A stretch of DNA of 64,000 nucleotides from Candidula unifasciata (taxonomy: Eukaryota; Mollusca; Gastropoda; Stylommatophora; Geomitridae), in contig CAJHNH020008543.1 of NCBI GenBank assembly GCA_905116865.2, positions 690,106 through 754,105 on the forward strand. The letters are read 5' to 3'. The position numbers and the translations under genes were made by a program. Numbering within the stretch: position 1 is the first letter of the stretch; every line of letters begins with the position of its first letter. This document shows, one piece after another, positions 63,791-64,000 of this stretch. The notes under the pieces are model-generated. The model did not search any database. It was not told where the DNA came from and saw only the letters and a list, made by a program, of their open reading frames with translations.

Positions 63791-64000
63791 TGAAAGTTTT
63801 AAAACTGAAATAAATAATTCCACAACTTACTGCTGGTAATCTGCAAACAATCAGTGATGCCAAATTTCAGCTGAGGCAGGAAGATGGTGCAAAATAAATG
63901 ACTGCACAGGGATGTAAAAAGAACAACCCAGATGTTTTGAGAGGCAAGTGCTTGGAGACAACTTATCACAAACATCAGAAAGAGACATTCACTGTTATTT

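Noticed and set aside
63829..63880. Possible minus-strand exon (LKFGITDCLQITS) with acceptor and GTAAGT donor
   Set aside because: Short and without a recognised family; its phase does not join the candidate CDF first exon.

Overview
This is a eukaryotic, almost certainly invertebrate, genomic window. Evidence: genes are split by GT-AG introns of hundreds to thousands of bases, housekeeping exons are widely spaced, and most of the remaining DNA is tRNA-derived SINEs, decayed LINEs, hAT/foldback DNA transposons, minisatellites and microsatellites. A lophotrochozoan, perhaps a mollusc, would fit, but that is inference from repeat style and gene content only. All coordinates and splice sites were worked out by eye.

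Three protein-coding genes can be reconstructed. (1) Minus strand, 22989 down to 3320: a complete 13-exon class I (iron-sulfur) fumarate hydratase of about 577 residues; one of its introns is best explained as GC-AG. (2) Plus strand, 35092 to 51863: a complete 7-coding-exon mitochondrial D-2-hydroxyglutarate dehydrogenase (D2HGDH) of 572 residues. (3) Minus strand, 61375 down to 57727: a two-coding-exon cation diffusion facilitator with the DxxxD/DxxxD signature of the Mn-transporting branch, about 383 residues. Genes 1 and 2 are divergent across about 12 kb; genes 2 and 3 converge across about 6 kb. Fumarase and D2HGDH both handle small dicarboxylates around the TCA cycle, but nothing suggests co-regulation.

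The rest is a repeat landscape. Family A is an unclassified SINE-like element with a (GAA)n tail, present about twenty times, and it has a modular variant (A-head plus E-body). Families B and C are tRNA-derived SINEs; C bodies occur behind different tRNA-like heads. LINE ORF2 remnants (reverse transcriptase, RNase H, C-terminal zinc finger) are scattered on both strands. Four foldback elements (18174-19103, 24942-25681, 32161-32940, 33021-33425) share termini containing GAATAACGGTCCC or a variant, and three of them share a hairpin core. Small hAT-type elements have perfect 8-bp target duplications. Minisatellites lie at 13997-14510, 14995-15210, 36690-37160, 38981-39518, 52174-52676 and 53865-56405. 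One of them has visibly grown out of the 3' end of a family A copy. I see no CRISPR, prokaryotic operon, intact tRNA, rRNA or intact autonomous transposon.
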